Of a stretch of 64,000 bases of DNA, positions 45,547 to 55,291 are shown piece after piece; the stretch's first letter is position 1, and every line of letters starts with the position of its first letter. The position numbers were made by a program, and so were the translations under genes. Below the pieces are notes generated by a model. It saw only the letters and a list, made by a program, of their open reading frames with translations, had not been told where the DNA came from and did not search any database. Source of the DNA: Xanthomonas sp. 10-10 (GTDB lineage: Bacteria > Pseudomonadota > Gammaproteobacteria > Xanthomonadales > Xanthomonadaceae); contig NZ_CP144460.1 in the NCBI RefSeq assembly GCF_040182365.1, forward strand, positions 310,001 through 374,000, in the 5' to 3' direction.

Positions 45547-47564
45547 GGCTCCTGTTGAGGCTGCTTGTGCTGGCAACCCTGTTGCTCGGCACCGGATGCG
45601 CCGGCCTGTCGCAAGTCGAACGCAACCGTGCTGCCGGCGTCGCCGCTGCGGCGCGTAGCACCGTGGTGAGCTGCACCCAGGCCAATCACTGCGCCCAGCC
45701 CTCGCCGCTGCGCACGCTGGGCGGCGATGCCATCACCGCTTCCACCGCGGCCGCGCCACGCCATTACGCCACCATCGTCGACCACGGCGAACAATCCCTG
45801 GTGGCGCGGCTCAACCTGATCCGCAGCGCCACCCGCAGCATCGATCTGCAGACCTACATCTTCGACAAGGACGACAGCGCGCGCATGGTGCTGGACGCGC
45901 TGACCGATGCGGCGCAGCGCGGGGTCAAGGTACGGATCCTGATCGATCAGCTGTCGGCAATCGCCGACCTGCAGATTCTCGGCGCGCTGGCCAGCACCCA
46001 CGAAAACCTGCAGCTGCGCATCTACAACCCCACCTTCGGCAAGGTCAAACTCAATTACTTCGATTACGCCGGCAGCGTGCTGTGCTGTTTCCGGCGCTTC
46101 AACCAGCGCATGCACAACAAGCTGCTGGTGGTGGACGACGTGCTGGGGGTGGTCGGCGGGCGCAATTACCAGGACGACTATTACGACTGGGACAGCGAGT
46201 ACAACTTCCGCGACCGCGACGTGATCCTGGCCGGCCCGGAAGTGCGCGCGATGGCGGCCAACTTCGATGCGTTCTGGCGCGCACGGCGCAGCGTGCCGGC
46301 CGAGCGCCTGAACGATGTGGGCAGGCTGCTGCTGGAGCAGGGCGCCCCGCAGATGCCGCCGGCACAGTTCCGGCGCCCGGATCGGGTGGGGCGGGTGGAC
46401 CAGGAAGCGCGCGATCCGCAGTTCGTGCGCGATGCCTTCGTCGCGCCGGCGATGTCGGTGCAGCGCGTGCTCTACGTAGCTGACCTGCCGCAAAAGCATC
46501 GCAAGGAACATGCGTCCAAGGCGGTGTCGACGGCGCCGGAACTGGACGGCCTGATCGCCGGCGCGCAGCAGGAAGTGCTGCTGCAAACACCGTATCTGGT
46601 GTTGTCCGACGAGGCTCAGGCGATCTTCCGCGCGCTGCGCAGTCGCCCGCAGCCGCCGCGCATCGTGGTGTCGACCAATAGCCTGGCAGCCACCGACAAC
46701 CCCATCGTGTATGCGCTGTCGTACAAGTTCAAACGCCGCAACATGCGCGAGCTGGGCTTCAACCTGTACGAATTCAAGCCATTTCCGCTGGATGCGCCGG
46801 TGGATTACGCCAACTTGGTGCCGGACCCGCTCAATCCAGCCTCCGAAGTCAATGAAGACAGCCGCACCAATCGCCTGATCGGCGGCAGTGCGGCCGGCAA
46901 CGCGATGCGTGGCAGTGGCGCTGGTGGCGATGCCGGCGGGCAAACGGCGCCGGCCAGTGCGCTGCGCGGCAGCGGCGCCGGCCGCGCGCCCGGCGGCAGC
47001 GAGGTCGACCGCCGCGTGCTCCGTACCGAAACCCGGCCGTCGTTTCTGGGCACGCGCGCGGTCAACAAGCCGCTGCCGGTCACCCGCGCCGGCGCGCGCA
47101 TGGGGCTGCACGCCAAATCGCTGGTGGTGGATCGCCGCATCGGCGTGATCGGCACGCACAACTTCGATCCGCGCAGCGAGAACTACAACACCGAAGCGGC
47201 GGTGGTGATCGACGATGCGCGCTTTGCGCAGGCGCTGGCCGCCAGCATCGAGCGCGACATGCGCCCGGAAAATGCCTGGACAGTGGCTCCGCGCGAAAAG
47301 CCGCCGGTGCTCAGCGGATTGAACTATAGCGTGGGCAAAGTCTCCGAAGCGTTGCCGGTGCTGGACTTCTGGCCGTGGCGCTACGCCACCAATTACGAGT
47401 TCCAGCCGGGCCCGGGTTGCCCGTTCCCGCTCAAGCGCCAGGACCCGCAGTTCCGGCAGTGCTATGTGGCGGTAGGCGATTTCCCCGAGGTCAACGTCGG
47501 GCCGAAATGGCTGCTGGTGCGCATGCTGACCGCGTTCGGCGCCGGCCTGGTGCCGATTCTCTGA
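45543..47564 (+). CDS. phospholipase D/cardiolipin synthase-like lipoprotein
   Basis: 673 aa. N-terminal lipoprotein-type signal with C19 (LLLGTGCAGL). Two HKD motifs: HNKLLVVDD with H191 and HAKSLVVDR with H523, plus GGRNYQDDYYD and GTHNFDPRSENYNTE after them, as in the ClsC subgroup of cardiolipin synthases. An Ala/Gly-rich low-complexity insert (GAGGDAGGQTAPA, around residue 460-490) lies between the two halves and is not expected in the family. Probably joins phospholipids into cardiolipin at the membrane surface, or cuts them. Confidence 0.87.
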   Translation: MRLLLRLLVLATLLLGTGCAGLSQVERNRAAGVAAAARSTVVSCTQANHCAQPSPLRTLGGDAITASTAAAPRHYATIVDHGEQSLVARLNLIRSATRSIDLQTYIFDKDDSARMVLDALTDAAQRGVKVRILIDQLSAIADLQILGALASTHENLQLRIYNPTFGKVKLNYFDYAGSVLCCFRRFNQRMHNKLLVVDDVLGVVGGRNYQDDYYDWDSEYNFRDRDVILAGPEVRAMAANFDAFWRARRSVPAERLNDVGRLLLEQGAPQMPPAQFRRPDRVGRVDQEARDPQFVRDAFVAPAMSVQRVLYVADLPQKHRKEHASKAVSTAPELDGLIAGAQQEVLLQTPYLVLSDEAQAIFRALRSRPQPPRIVVSTNSLAATDNPIVYALSYKFKRRNMRELGFNLYEFKPFPLDAPVDYANLVPDPLNPASEVNEDSRTNRLIGGSAAGNAMRGSGAGGDAGGQTAPASALRGSGAGRAPGGSEVDRRVLRTETRPSFLGTRAVNKPLPVTRAGARMGLHAKSLVVDRRIGVIGTHNFDPRSENYNTEAAVVIDDARFAQALAASIERDMRPENAWTVAPREKPPVLSGLNYSVGKVSEALPVLDFWPWRYATNYEFQPGPGCPFPLKRQDPQFRQCYVAVGDFPEVNVGPKWLLVRMLTAFGAGLVPIL

Positions 47565-47899
47565 TCGACCGCTAAGAGCAGCCGACAAGGTGGCCGTGCT
47601 CACCGCCCAGCGGGCGCGGCCTTGCCCGGTACGGCATGTGGCCCTCGCACCCGCCGGTTCCGGGCGTGCCGTCCGCACCCGCCCACGACTGTTCGTTACG
47701 TTGTGTTGGCCGCTCCAAGGCTGCATCTTTCGACAGAAACGAGCGGCGCACTGGTTGCCGGCATGGCGTCGGACCGCCCTGTCAGCCGGGCGGCGCAACC
47801 ACTCCCGCCAATCCGGGGCAAGCAGCGACCCCGACTTGCAGTAGCCTTGAATCCACCAGGCAGCGGCAGGCGTTGCACCAGCCACGCTCCCGCCGATGC

Positions 47900-47969
47900 G
47901 ATTCCCGATTCCCGATTCCCGATTCCCGATTCCCCATTCCCCATTCCCCATTCCCCATTCCCCATTCCC
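47900..47969 (+). repeat. heptanucleotide microsatellite at thioesterase start
   Basis: Five GATTCCC units then five CATTCCC units, exactly in phase, ending 5 bp before the ATG at 47975. It replaces the normal ribosome-binding region. A change in unit number would shift what lies upstream of the start codon by 7 bp. Confidence 0.9.
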
Positions 47970-47974
47970 CAGCC

Positions 47975-48403
47975 ATGACCTTCCGCGCTCCCGTCGATCT
48001 AGCCGCCCTCAATGCCTCCAGCCGAAACACCCTGATCGAGCAGCTGGGCATCGTGTTCACCGAAGCCGGCGACGACTGGCTGCGCGCCACCATGCCGGTG
48101 GATGCGCGCACCAAACAGCCGTATGGCCTGCTGCATGGCGGCGCCTCGGTGGTGCTGGCCGAAACCCTGGGCAGCAGCGCCGGCAACCTGTGCGTGGATA
48201 TGACCACCCAGATGTGCGTGGGGCTGGAGATCAATGCCAACCACCTGCGCGCGGCCACCGAGGGCCTGGTCACCGGCACCGCGCGCGCGGTGCATGTAGG
48301 GCGCAGCACCCAGGTCTGGGACATCGTCATCGAAAATCCGGCCGGCAAGCGCGTCTGCGTCTCGCGCCTGACCCTGGCCGTGGTGGCGCGCACCCATGGC
48401 TGA
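47975..48403 (+). CDS. PaaI-type hotdog thioesterase
   Basis: 142-aa hotdog-fold thioesterase. QPYGLLHGGASVVLAETLGS (with HGG) and the following long helix mark the PaaI/YdiI group; VGLEINANHLRAATEGLVTG is its conserved strand. It would hydrolyse aromatic or acyl-CoA thioesters. The ATG at 47975 is the only good start and lies just after a heptanucleotide repeat, with no Shine-Dalgarno visible. Confidence 0.87.
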   Translation: MTFRAPVDLAALNASSRNTLIEQLGIVFTEAGDDWLRATMPVDARTKQPYGLLHGGASVVLAETLGSSAGNLCVDMTTQMCVGLEINANHLRAATEGLVTGTARAVHVGRSTQVWDIVIENPAGKRVCVSRLTLAVVARTHG

Positions 48404-48520
48404 GTACGCCTGGCAGTTGCATCAGTGGAACAGCACCACCCGCTGCCGGCACTGCGCCGCGGCCGAGCTGCTGTCACAATAGTCGTGTCTCCTTCTCCCG
48501 TTACCGGTCCCGTTCGTCGA

Positions 48521-49324
48521 ATGAGCGAGTCATCCCTGGACGCCACGCGCGACGCTGGCGGCCCGCTGCGTTGGTTCCGGTACCTGTATCGGGTGCCGCT
48601 GCTGCTGTTGCATCTGTGCCTGTGCCTGCCGATCACCATGCTGTGCGTGGTGACGCCGCCGCTGGCGCGCATCCGTACCGGCCCCGCGGACACCCTGGAC
48701 GAGCTGATGATCCGCTGGTGGCAGGGCAACCTGATGCGCATCTTCGGCTTTCGGCTGCGCCGCTTCGGTACGCCGCTATCGGGCGCCACCTTGTTCGTGG
48801 CCAATCACGTCAGCTGGGTCGATATCTCCATGCTGCACAGCCAGCGGGTGATGGGCTTTGTCGCCAAGCGGGAAATCGCCGGCTGGCCGCTGGTAGGCTG
48901 GCTGGCGGCCAAGGGCCAGACCATCTTCCATCAGCGCGGCAATACCGAATCGCTGGGCGGGGTGCTGCTGGAAATGCTGCAGCGCCTGCGCAGCGGCAAG
49001 CCGGTGGGCGTGTTCCCGGAAGGGCGCACCCGCGGCGGCACCGAGGTCGGCCCGTTCCATGCGCGCATCTTCCAGGCAGCGGTGGAAGCCGGCGTGCCGG
49101 TGCAACCGGTGGCGCTGCGCTACGGCGCGCGCGGCAATGCGCAGGCGGTGGTGGCCTTTGGCGAGCGCGAAAGTTTCTTCGCCAACATCGTGCGCCTGCT
49201 CGGCGAGCCGTCGCGTCTGGCCGAAGTGCATTTCCTGGAGCCGATCGGTGCGTTCGATGTCGAAGGACGTCGCCGCCTGGCCGACACCTCGCGTCAACGC
49301 ATCATCGCCGCGATGGAGTCCTGA
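48521..49324 (+). CDS. lysophospholipid acyltransferase (PlsC family)
   Basis: 267-aa 1-acylglycerol-3-phosphate acyltransferase type protein. Motif I NHVSWVD (H-x4-D), motif II around RGNTESLGG, motif III FPEGRTRGG. An N-terminal hydrophobic segment (LLLLHLCLCLPITMLCVVTPP) anchors it in the inner membrane. Next gene (YheT) follows 63 bp later. Confidence 0.9.
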   Translation: MSESSLDATRDAGGPLRWFRYLYRVPLLLLHLCLCLPITMLCVVTPPLARIRTGPADTLDELMIRWWQGNLMRIFGFRLRRFGTPLSGATLFVANHVSWVDISMLHSQRVMGFVAKREIAGWPLVGWLAAKGQTIFHQRGNTESLGGVLLEMLQRLRSGKPVGVFPEGRTRGGTEVGPFHARIFQAAVEAGVPVQPVALRYGARGNAQAVVAFGERESFFANIVRLLGEPSRLAEVHFLEPIGAFDVEGRRRLADTSRQRIIAAMES

Positions 49325-49387
49325 GCCGGCGATGCACGCGCTCATCCATCCAGGGGCCAGCATCCTGCTGCCCGGCCCGATGAGCGC

Positions 49388-50374
49388 ATGAACGCCTCCG
49401 ACTTTCAGCCGCCGCGCTGGCTGCGCAATCCGCACGTGCAATCGGTGCTGGGCAGCAGCGCCTTGCGCCGGCTGCGCAGCCGTCAGTTGCTGAGCGCCAG
49501 CGGCGCGGTCACCAGCGAACATATTCTCGACGGCGGCGACGGTGTGCGCCTGCAGGGCTGGATGAGCGTGCCGCCGGGCGATGCGCCGGTGCGCGGTACC
49601 GTGCTGCTGCTGCACGGCTGGGAAGGCAGCGCCGATTCCAACTACATGCGGCTGACCGCCGCGCGCCTGCTTGGCCTGGGCTACCAGGTGTTCCGGCTGA
49701 ATTTCCGCGATCACGGCGACACCCACCATCTCAATGTGGACCTGTTCCACTCCGATCGCATCGACGAGGTGGTCAACGCGGCCGGCGATCTGTGGCGGCG
49801 CTTTCCCGCGCCGCAGCTGCTGGCGGCCGGCTATTCGCTGGGCGGCAACTTCGCGCTGCGGCTGGCCTTGCGGGCACCGGCCGCCGGCCTGCCGCTGGCG
49901 CGGGTGGCGGCGGTGTGTCCGTTGCTGGACCCGGCTGCGACCATGACCCAGCTGGAAAAGGGCCCGCAGTTCTACGATTGGTATTTCCGCCGCAAATGGC
50001 GCGAATCGCTGCTGCGCAAGCGCAAGCTGTTCCCGGACCAGCACGGCTACGACGACGCCACCCTGGCGCTGGACATGCGCGAGCTGATGGCCTGGCTGGC
50101 GGTGCAGCACACCGGCCACGGCTCGCTGGAAGCGTATTTCGACAGCTATTCGATCGCCGGCGAACGTCTGGCCGGCCTGCAGGTGCCCTCGCACATCCTG
50201 ATGGCCGAAGACGACCCGGTGATTCCGTTCGAGGACTTCGCCGGCTGGAAACTGCCGGCGCACGCGCACCTGGAAATCGCGCGCTGGGGCGGCCACTGCG
50301 GCTTTCTGGAAAACGCCCGCGGCGACGGATTCGCCGAGCGCTGGGTGGCCGAACGGCTCACCGCAGCGCTCTAA
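49388..50374 (+). CDS. YheT-family alpha/beta hydrolase
   Basis: 328 aa. Nucleophile elbow AAGYSLGGNFALRLAL, oxyanion region LLLHGWEGSADSNYMRLTAARL, acid in LMAEDDPVIPF and His in GGHCGFLE. The length fits YheT hydrolases, which act on short or medium acyl esters. ATG chosen at 49388 because it begins the conserved FQPPRWLRNPHVQSVL. Confidence 0.9.
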   Translation: MNASDFQPPRWLRNPHVQSVLGSSALRRLRSRQLLSASGAVTSEHILDGGDGVRLQGWMSVPPGDAPVRGTVLLLHGWEGSADSNYMRLTAARLLGLGYQVFRLNFRDHGDTHHLNVDLFHSDRIDEVVNAAGDLWRRFPAPQLLAAGYSLGGNFALRLALRAPAAGLPLARVAAVCPLLDPAATMTQLEKGPQFYDWYFRRKWRESLLRKRKLFPDQHGYDDATLALDMRELMAWLAVQHTGHGSLEAYFDSYSIAGERLAGLQVPSHILMAEDDPVIPFEDFAGWKLPAHAHLEIARWGGHCGFLENARGDGFAERWVAERLTAAL

Positions 50375-50390
50375 CGGCCGCGCGCTAATC

Positions 50391-50744
50391 GTGCTGAAAG
50401 GACATCCGCCTCTGGGTGCCCTGGCTGCGGTTTCATCGGCGCTCGCCGGTGGCCTGATGGTCTACGGCAGCGCTCTCAGGCTCTACGCCTACCTGCAGAC
50501 CGGCGAGATCCTGTTCTTTGCACAGACGGGACCGGCCGCCATCGGCGCCCAGGCTGCGTTCTGGTGTGCGGGGCATCTGGTCCCTGGGATGCTCTGTGGC
50601 CTGCGGCGCAAGCGTGCCTGGCCGGATGTGGGTGCGCGTGCCAACGTCCGACCCATGCGGTCACTCGAGCTGACAGCCGCAGTGGCGATGGACGCCGGCC
50701 CTTGCAGACACTCTCGGGCAGTCACGGCAAGCGGGCGGCAATAG
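50391..50744 (+). CDS. possible small membrane protein
   Basis: 117 aa from GTG 50391. Two hydrophobic stretches ([20 protein letters not shown], and [20 protein letters not shown]) could be membrane helices. The C-terminal third looks random. No Shine-Dalgarno and no family recognised; it may be a chance frame. Confidence 0.3.
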   Translation: MLKGHPPLGALAAVSSALAGGLMVYGSALRLYAYLQTGEILFFAQTGPAAIGAQAAFWCAGHLVPGMLCGLRRKRAWPDVGARANVRPMRSLELTAAVAMDAGPCRHSRAVTASGRQ

Positions 50745-50822
50745 ACCGCAGTGTCGGGCGTACACCAAGCCGCCGCAGCGCGCATCGTTACAATAGCGGT
50801 TTGTCCGGGACACGCCGCCGCC

Positions 50823-52895
50823 ATGCAAGACGCCATTCTTCAAGCCCTGCGCCGCAATGCGGCCGACGATGCGGTGGCGCTGGCCCGCGAGTGGGCGACC
50901 ACCGCGCCGGACAACGCTGCCGCGCACCGCTGGCTCGGGCTGTCCTTGCAGCAGCAAGGTCAGCCGGCGCTGGCGCTGGCCAGCATCGAAACCGCGCTGA
51001 CGCTGACCCCGGAAGATGCCGACCTGCATCTGCTGCGTGCCGGGCTGCTGCTGGCTACGCGCGATCTGAGCGCGGCCGATGCCGCGTTGTCGCGCAGTAC
51101 CGCGCTGGATCCCAATCAGTTCAACGCCTACGTGATGCAGGCGCATCTGGCCGTGGCACGCGGCGATCTGGACGATGCCGAGCGGCTGAGCCGCACCGCT
51201 GCACGGCTGTCTCCTGACCACCCACAGCTGCTGGCGGTCGATGGTGTGGTGGAGATGCGTCGCGGCCAGAGCGACCGCGCGCTGTCGCTGCTGACCCGGG
51301 CCGCCGAGCAGCTGCCGGACGACCCGCGGGTGATGTTCGCGCTGGGCTTTGCCTACCTGCAGAAGGAACATTTTGCGTTCGCCGAGCGCGCCTTCGAGCG
51401 CGTGGTCGAGCTCAATCCGCCGGGTACTGCCTTGCGCGCCTTCATCGCCCAGCTGGCCCAGCGGCAAGGCCGCCTGGACGACGCGCTGACCGCGATGCAG
51501 GCCGTGCTGGCGCAGCCCGACGGCGATGGTCCGGCGATGCGCCGGCTGGCCGGCGAAATGGAACTGCAGGCCGGTCGCCCGGACCAGGCAGCCGCGCATC
51601 TGCGCCTGGCGCTGGCGCATTGGCCGGCCGACCGCCGCACCTTGCACGCCCTGCTCACCGCCTGGGAGCGTCTGGGCGCGGTGGACGATGCGCGCGACAC
51701 CCTGGATGCGGCGCTGGCCACCTCCAGCAATGCGCACGATCTGTGGCTGGCGCGGTTGGCAGTGGAGCCGGTCGGCGGGCCGCAGGCGCAGGCGGTGATC
51801 GAGCGCTGGCTGCTGGGCATGCCCGAGCACCTGCCCGCGCTGGAAGCGCTGATGCGCGTGCACGACATGCAGGGCCATGCCGACGAAGCGGAAATGGTGG
51901 CGCGGCAGATCGTGGCGGTGGAGCCGGGCCGCATCAGCGGTGAGCAGCGCATCGTCGAAGCGCTGCTGGAGCGCGATCCGCCGGCAGCGATCGCCTGTGT
52001 TCAATCCTTGATCGAGTCCTTGCCCGAACCGCAGCAGACCGTGCTGCGGCCTTGGCTGGGCAATGTGCAGGACCGCGCCGGTCAGCCCGACGCCGCCCTG
52101 GCGACCTGGATGCAGTTCCATCGCGAGCAGGCCCAGCACCGCCTGCCGTTGCCGCCGCAGGCTGCCAAACAACCGATGCAGTGGCCGGCGCTGGGCAGCA
52201 TTCCCGACACCGTCACCGCGCGTCCGCTGTTCGTCTGGGGCACGCCTGGCTCGCATGTCGAACGCCTGATCGCGGTGATGGACGCGGCCACCCCGCTGGT
52301 GCGCGGCGACCGTTACGGCGCCACGCCGCCGTCCGATGCGTTGCAGAGCTATCGCAGCGTCGAGCAGCTGGTATCCGGCGAACTGGCGCCGATGGCTCTG
52401 GTGGAAGGCTGGAAGGCACAGCTGCCGCGCCGCGGCATCGACGATGGCAACGTCATCGACTGGCTGCTGTGGTGGGACAACACCTTGCTCGCCGCGCTCC
52501 GCCCGCATCTGCCCGAGGGGCGGCTGGCGATCGCGCTGCGCGATCCGCGCGACATGCTGCTGGACTGGCTCTCGGCTGGCGCGTCCGCCCCGCTGGCGGT
52601 GCAGTCGCCGCAGCAGGCCACCGACTGGCTGCTGGCCGCGCTGGAACAGCTGGCCGTGCTGCACGAACGCGATCTGTATCCGCACCGGATCATCCGCCTG
52701 GATGGCATCGAAAGCGATCCGCAGGGCATCTCCACCGCGCTGGAGCAGGCGTTCGGGCTGAGCTTCCCGCTGGTCGAGCCACGCGGCCCGGCCCGCCTGG
52801 CCGCCGGCCGCTGGCGCAACTATCGCGGCGTGCTCGGCGCCCAGTTCGACCTGCTGACGCTGATCGCCGTGCGCTTCGGGTATCCGCAGGACTGA
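50823..52895 (+). CDS. TPR protein with sulfotransferase-like C-terminus
   Basis: 690 aa. Residues about 1-410 are TPR units ([40 protein letters not shown], and eight or so more). About 450-690 resembles a tyrosylprotein-type sulfotransferase fold: [14 protein letters not shown] for the PAPS 5' phosphate loop, [13 protein letters not shown] for the 3' phosphate site and GRWRNYR near the end. The usual loop Lys/Arg and some ligands look altered (GTPGSH), so activity is uncertain. ATG 50823 begins the first helix. No partner nearby. Confidence 0.75.
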   Translation: MQDAILQALRRNAADDAVALAREWATTAPDNAAAHRWLGLSLQQQGQPALALASIETALTLTPEDADLHLLRAGLLLATRDLSAADAALSRSTALDPNQFNAYVMQAHLAVARGDLDDAERLSRTAARLSPDHPQLLAVDGVVEMRRGQSDRALSLLTRAAEQLPDDPRVMFALGFAYLQKEHFAFAERAFERVVELNPPGTALRAFIAQLAQRQGRLDDALTAMQAVLAQPDGDGPAMRRLAGEMELQAGRPDQAAAHLRLALAHWPADRRTLHALLTAWERLGAVDDARDTLDAALATSSNAHDLWLARLAVEPVGGPQAQAVIERWLLGMPEHLPALEALMRVHDMQGHADEAEMVARQIVAVEPGRISGEQRIVEALLERDPPAAIACVQSLIESLPEPQQTVLRPWLGNVQDRAGQPDAALATWMQFHREQAQHRLPLPPQAAKQPMQWPALGSIPDTVTARPLFVWGTPGSHVERLIAVMDAATPLVRGDRYGATPPSDALQSYRSVEQLVSGELAPMALVEGWKAQLPRRGIDDGNVIDWLLWWDNTLLAALRPHLPEGRLAIALRDPRDMLLDWLSAGASAPLAVQSPQQATDWLLAALEQLAVLHERDLYPHRIIRLDGIESDPQGISTALEQAFGLSFPLVEPRGPARLAAGRWRNYRGVLGAQFDLLTLIAVRFGYPQD

Positions 52896-52936
52896 CGCGC
52901 GGCCTGCCGCATATATCCCACAAGCGCTACGCCATC

Positions 52937-53009
52937 GTAGGAGCGGACCTGGCCGCGACAAGGCGTCACCGATACCGGTAACGCCCGTCGCCGCCAGGTC
53001 CGCTCCTAC
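52937..53009. repeat. REP pair
   Basis: GTAGGAGCGGACCTGGC (52937-52953) and its exact reverse complement (52993-53009) flank a 39-bp centre. Same family as elements at 24301 and 32108. Confidence 0.85.
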
Positions 53010-53120
53010 AGATCCAGAGCCCGGACGACGCCAGCTGTGCCACACAAGGTTCCACTGCGACGGCTTCCGTTGCGGTGCCAATCCAGGCAGGCTGAGCGCT
53101 TGGATCCACGGAGACTTTGC

Positions 53121-53732
53121 ATGCGTCTGACCAGCACCAGCATCGAAAACGGCAAGCCCATCGCAGTGGAATTTGCTGCCGGTACCCCGGACGGCTTCGC
53201 GCCGAACCGCAACCCGCATCTGGCCTGGAGCGATGTCCCGCAAGGCACGCGTTCGTTCGCGCTGCTGTGTCTGGACCCGGATGTGCCGACGGTGCCGGAG
53301 ACGGTGGGCCGTGAGGATCTGCAGATCCCGGTCGAGCAGCCACGCACCGATTTCGTGCATTGGGCGATGGCCGACATCCCCGCTGGCGTGCACGAGATTG
53401 CCGCAGGCAGCTGCAGCGACGGCTTCGTGGCCAAGGGCAAGCAGCAGCCGGCCGGTCCCGCCGGTGCGCGCCAGGGCCTGAACTCCTACACGCAGTGGTT
53501 CGCGGGCAATCCCGACATGGCCGGCGACTATCTGGGCTACGACGGCCCATACCCGCCGTTCAACGATCTGCGCCTGCACCGCTATTTCTTCCGGGTGTTT
53601 GCGCTCGATGTGGAAAAGCTCAGCCTGCCCGCCACCTTCACTGCAGCCGATGTGCTGTCGGCCATCCAGGGCCACGTGCTGGCCGAAGCGGCGCTGCATG
53701 GCACCTACACGCTGAATCCGTCGCTGCGCTGA
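53121..53732 (+). CDS. PEBP-family protein (YbhB/YbcL)
   Basis: 203 aa, phosphatidylethanolamine-binding-protein fold. [11 protein letters not shown] region and [13 protein letters not shown] are the ligand-pocket motifs; [21 protein letters not shown] is the typical second half (GPxPPxGxxHRY). No signal peptide. GGAG is at proper distance before the ATG at 53121. Role unknown; bacterial homologues are kinase-inhibitor-like only by fold. Confidence 0.88.
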   Translation: MRLTSTSIENGKPIAVEFAAGTPDGFAPNRNPHLAWSDVPQGTRSFALLCLDPDVPTVPETVGREDLQIPVEQPRTDFVHWAMADIPAGVHEIAAGSCSDGFVAKGKQQPAGPAGARQGLNSYTQWFAGNPDMAGDYLGYDGPYPPFNDLRLHRYFFRVFALDVEKLSLPATFTAADVLSAIQGHVLAEAALHGTYTLNPSLR

Positions 53733-53942
53733 GACCGCGCAATCCGACCGCGTGGCCGCTGGCTTCGCGGTCGGCACAGGGGAGCAGGGCGTTCGGGTCG
53801 AACGCTCGATCCGGCGCATGGCAAGCCGCGTCCTGCATGCATGGCGTCTCGCCCAAGCGGCGCTGCAGGGCACGCGAATGCTGAATCCGTCGCCGCGCCA
53901 GGACCGCGAAGCCGACCGCGTGGCCGGCGGCTTTGCGGTCGG
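53686..53942. repeat. partial duplication of the PEBP gene end
   Basis: 53686-53774 (AAGCGGCGCTGCATGGCACC and on, covering the last 15 codons, the stop and 40 bp after) recurs at 53855-53942 with scattered changes, 169 bp later. The second copy has lost the stop context. The rest of the 620-bp gap to 54352 holds the microsatellite at 54216 and no gene. Confidence 0.8.
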
Positions 53943-54215
53943 AGCGAAACGAATGCCAGCTCGATCGAGCCGGTAGTCGGCTGCCCAGTCAACGCGAGTC
54001 GTGCACGGCCTTCGCACGCAGGCGACGCTGCGCGTCTGGCGTACCCGCCGCACCGTACCGGTACGTCGATCGGTGTGCATGAGCGAAGTGATGCCTCGGG
54101 CCGTCGAAGCGGCCGCCGGTTCTGCCAAGCACCGGCTCGTCGCGCCTGGCCGATCGGCATGGTCGTCGCAGAGCGCTATTGCCTGGCCGAACCTGCAACG
54201 GCTCGATGTCAGACC

Positions 54216-54339
54216 AATCCCGACTCCCGACTCCCGATTCCCGATTCCCGATTCCCAATCCCCAATCCCCAATCCCCAATCCCCAATCCCCAATTCCCAA
54301 TTCCCAATTCCCAATTCCCAATTCCCAATTCCCAATCCC
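54216..54339. repeat. heptanucleotide microsatellite
   Basis: About 17 units that drift from GACTCCC through GATTCCC and AATCCCC to AATTCCC. Same 7-bp repeat class as at 47900. It sits 3' of the META lipoprotein gene, so a change in length should have little effect on translation. Confidence 0.9.
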
Positions 54340-54352
54340 GGCCCATCACCTG

Positions 54353-55159
54353 CTAACCGCTCGCCTCGATCATCTGCTCCAGCACATAGACCGGCGCGCC
54401 ATCCTGACCGCCCGCCGGCGGATAGCGGGTGACGCGCAGCAGGGTGCGGATGCCGGCCTCGTGGTCGAAGCCTTCGATCCTGCCGTCGAAGCGGCGCCAG
54501 GAAGCAGTCGCCGGCTGTCCGTCGGTGCGCTCGCGCAGTTGCAGGCAGGCGCGCGATGGGTCGGAGGCGCAGGGCACGGTGTCGGCCGCCACTTCGATCA
54601 GCAGCGTCTGCCCGGGCCCGCCGTAGCGGGTGGTTGCCGTGGGCACGCCGTTGAACAGCAGGCGGGTGCCATCGCTGCGGATCAGGGTCAGCCGGGGCGC
54701 GGCGTGCGCGGTGTCCAGCGTCACCGCAAAGCTGCCGGACAGCAGTTCGCTGGCGGCGCGCTCCTGGGACATTTTGCGCGGCTGCGCGCATAGCCGCTTG
54801 CTCGATACCACCCGGCCGATCTGCAACTGCGTATCGGCCACGCTGTAGTTGGCGCCCAGCGCGTTGCAGGTCTGGCTGACCTGGATGCGTTGATCGGCAA
54901 AGTCCAGTTGCAGCGGCGCGCTGCCGGCCACGAACAGGCTGCGCAGGGCCGTGCCGTGCGCATCGCTGGCCTGCTGCAGCTGCCAGTGCTGCGCCTGCAA
55001 GGCAGCGCGCAACGGGGCGTTGTCGCTGACGGGCGCGGTCGCTGCGGTCGAGGCGGACGTGGCGCCTGACGCGGCGCCGTCGGCACCGGGCGTTGCGCCC
55101 GAGCCGCAGGCCGTCACGCCCGCCGCCAGCAGGGCTGGGGCAAAGAACACGGCACGCAT
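54353..55159 (-). CDS. META plus DUF4377 lipoprotein
   Basis: 268 aa. Lipobox VTAC with C18 or so (GVTACGSG), Ala/Ser-rich linker to about 50. Residues about 55-160 are a META/HslJ domain ([41 protein letters not shown] with [19 protein letters not shown]). The C-terminal part ([19 protein letters not shown] ... [14 protein letters not shown] strand ... YVLEQMIE) matches DUF4377. HslJ-like proteins are linked to heat and novobiocin resistance; role here unknown. ATG 55159 begins the signal peptide. Confidence 0.82.
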   Translation of the reverse strand: MRAVFFAPALLAAGVTACGSGATPGADGAASGATSASTAATAPVSDNAPLRAALQAQHWQLQQASDAHGTALRSLFVAGSAPLQLDFADQRIQVSQTCNALGANYSVADTQLQIGRVVSSKRLCAQPRKMSQERAASELLSGSFAVTLDTAHAAPRLTLIRSDGTRLLFNGVPTATTRYGGPGQTLLIEVAADTVPCASDPSRACLQLRERTDGQPATASWRRFDGRIEGFDHEAGIRTLLRVTRYPPAGGQDGAPVYVLEQMIEASG

Positions 55160-55291
55160 CGGCGGCTCCCGGTGGTCAAGGCACCAGTGATACCGCCAGC
55201 GCGCGGCGGCGGCAATGACCGGCGTCACTGCCCGTGCAGTTGCCCCGCCGCTCGCCGCTGTGGCGACCGGCAGGGCATGCGCATTCGCGGC

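Noticed and set aside
45459-47951. Open frame of 830 codons on the minus strand
   Set aside because: Antisense to the phospholipase D gene and reading through intergenic DNA; no recognisable motif.
50661-54791. Open frame of 1376 codons on the minus strand
   Set aside because: It lies opposite the TPR and PEBP genes, has no family character, is rich in Arg/Gln/His as expected for antisense reading of GC-rich codons, and crosses the REP pair and a microsatellite.
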